Positions 14,723 through 15,383 of a stretch of DNA of 15,383 nt are shown here, in pieces. A program made the translations under genes and the position numbers. The notes below the pieces were generated by a model, which worked only from the letters and a program-made list of their open reading frames with translations, was not told where the DNA came from and did not search any database. Source of the stretch: Phycisphaerae bacterium (GTDB lineage Bacteria > Planctomycetota > Phycisphaerae > Phycisphaerales > SM1A02); contig JABJDN010000052.1 in the NCBI GenBank assembly GCA_018665385.1, positions 1-15,383 on the forward strand. Reading direction: 5' to 3'. How positions within the stretch are numbered: position 1 is the stretch's first letter; every line of letters begins with the position of its first letter.

Positions 14723-15383
14723 TTGCTTCTAGCAATACAAGACAATACAGACAACCTCTTGCTTATAGCGGCGCTCTACGAGCACATTCCGCCTGCAATC
14801 TTTGTGTTTGTCTTAGGTGCATGCGTCGGTAGTTTTTTAAACGTTGTTATATACAGGTTGCCAAACAATATGCGACTTCTTGTGCCAGCGAGTAGTTGTC
14901 CTTCTTGCAATCACAAATTACGTTTTTTTAGAGAGAACGTTCCTATCATTGGGTGGCTGGCGATTCGAGGAAAATGCAGATATTGCAAAGCGCCAGTTTC
15001 TATGGAGTATCCCATAGTAGAACTTGTCACAGCGCTTTTGTTTCTGGCATGTTACTCAATGTGTTATTGGATTCCAGAATCAACGCCGTTCCTTGGCGAA
15101 ATTTTTGGGCCTTGGTGGCATGACAATGGAGTTATAAAAACGCTGCCCATGTTCTTGTCGTTGTTGACGCTTGTAGCAGGCTTACTTGCGATGACTATTA
15201 TTGATGCACGAACGTTTACGATTCCAATTCAGATCCCTCTTTTTATGACCGCGGTAGGATTTCTTGCAGCCCTATTGCAACCGCATTTGAATATGCGCCA
15301 CTTGCCTGAGCAAGTATGGCCATACCCACTTGTTGATTGGACTTGGGCGGGAGCTGCCTTCGGCGGGATGATTGGCGTTTGCG
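14723..15383 (+). CDS. Prepilin peptidase (type IV leader peptidase), N-terminal part
   Basis: The first 220 residues of an A24 family membrane peptidase (PilD/GspO type) are present. It cleaves and often N-methylates type IV pilin and type II secretion pseudopilin precursors at the inner membrane. An N-terminal hydrophobic helix at 24-45 contains GACVGSFLNVVIYRLP. The cytosolic zinc loop has CPSC (59-62) and CRYC (85-88), the pair of CxxC motifs seen in bifunctional enzymes. It is followed by PVSMEYPIVELVTALLF. The first catalytic Asp is D161 in TIIDARTFTIP. The second (GxGD-type) Asp would lie beyond the window. The stretch between the second helix and D161 is somewhat long, with a polar insert around 118-138. 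The start is TTG at 14723, supported by AAGGA upstream. The gene follows xseB closely. Confidence 0.92.
   Translation, partial: MLLAIQDNTDNLLLIAALYEHIPPAIFVFVLGACVGSFLNVVIYRLPNNMRLLVPASSCPSCNHKLRFFRENVPIIGWLAIRGKCRYCKAPVSMEYPIVELVTALLFLACYSMCYWIPESTPFLGEIFGPWWHDNGVIKTLPMFLSLLTLVAGLLAMTIIDARTFTIPIQIPLFMTAVGFLAALLQPHLNMRHLPEQVWPYPLVDWTWAGAAFGGMIGVC

Noticed and set aside
1..15383. CRISPR arrays, insertion sequences, tRNA or rRNA genes, prophage genes
   Set aside because: No direct-repeat arrays, transposase motifs or tRNA-like cloverleaf were found. Nearly all of the window is accounted for by recognisable chromosomal genes.

Overview
The window is a gene-dense, moderately AT-leaning bacterial chromosome segment. 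It contains no mobile element, CRISPR array, tRNA or rRNA that I can see. The best lineage marker is the 144-residue protein at 6132-6563. It matches the Minf_1886 family, which is essentially restricted to Planctomycetota and Verrucomicrobiota. A DUF3553-type protein, frequent strand switching, weak or absent Shine-Dalgarno sites and non-ATG starts also fit an uncultured planctomycete of the Phycisphaerae kind. That placement is inference.

Left region (1-2926): the tail of an unidentified gene, possibly pilin-like, faces a fused chorismate mutase-prephenate dehydrogenase (tyrA) that makes the tyrosine precursor. A divergent gene follows, with an extended -10 promoter and a roughly 110-base leader. 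It encodes a DUF3553-like N-terminal domain joined to an uncharacterised helical C-terminal region. It converges, with a 4-base overlap, on a small acidic coiled-coil protein of unknown function.

Envelope cassette (2672-4811, minus strand): three closely packed genes encode an OmpA-like peptidoglycan-binding lipoprotein, an exported transglutaminase-fold protein that appears to lack all three catalytic residues, and a zinc-ribbon protein with one membrane segment. The gaps of 5 and 2 bases imply one transcript. The ompA-like gene has a strong Shine-Dalgarno site and a GC-rich leader hairpin.

Middle plus-strand run (4913-7811): an amidohydrolase resembling aminodeoxyfutalosine/SAH-type deaminases, the Minf_1886 protein and an AI-2E family (PerM/TqsA-type) membrane protein. 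They may form an operon.

Genome-maintenance block (7812-14695): recG, polX and ffh lie head to tail on the minus strand, with a 1-base recG/polX overlap. Diverging across only 30 bases are xseA and xseB, the two subunits of exonuclease VII, overlapping by 8 bases. The block therefore places branch-migration, gap-filling and single-strand-trimming enzymes side by side, with protein targeting (SRP54) as a passenger. A prepilin peptidase with a TTG start begins just after xseB and runs off the right edge.

Most genes are ordinary housekeeping. The observations most worth checking are the inactive-looking transglutaminase in an envelope operon, the Cys-containing insertion in Ffh, and the promoter and leader of the DUF3553 gene.
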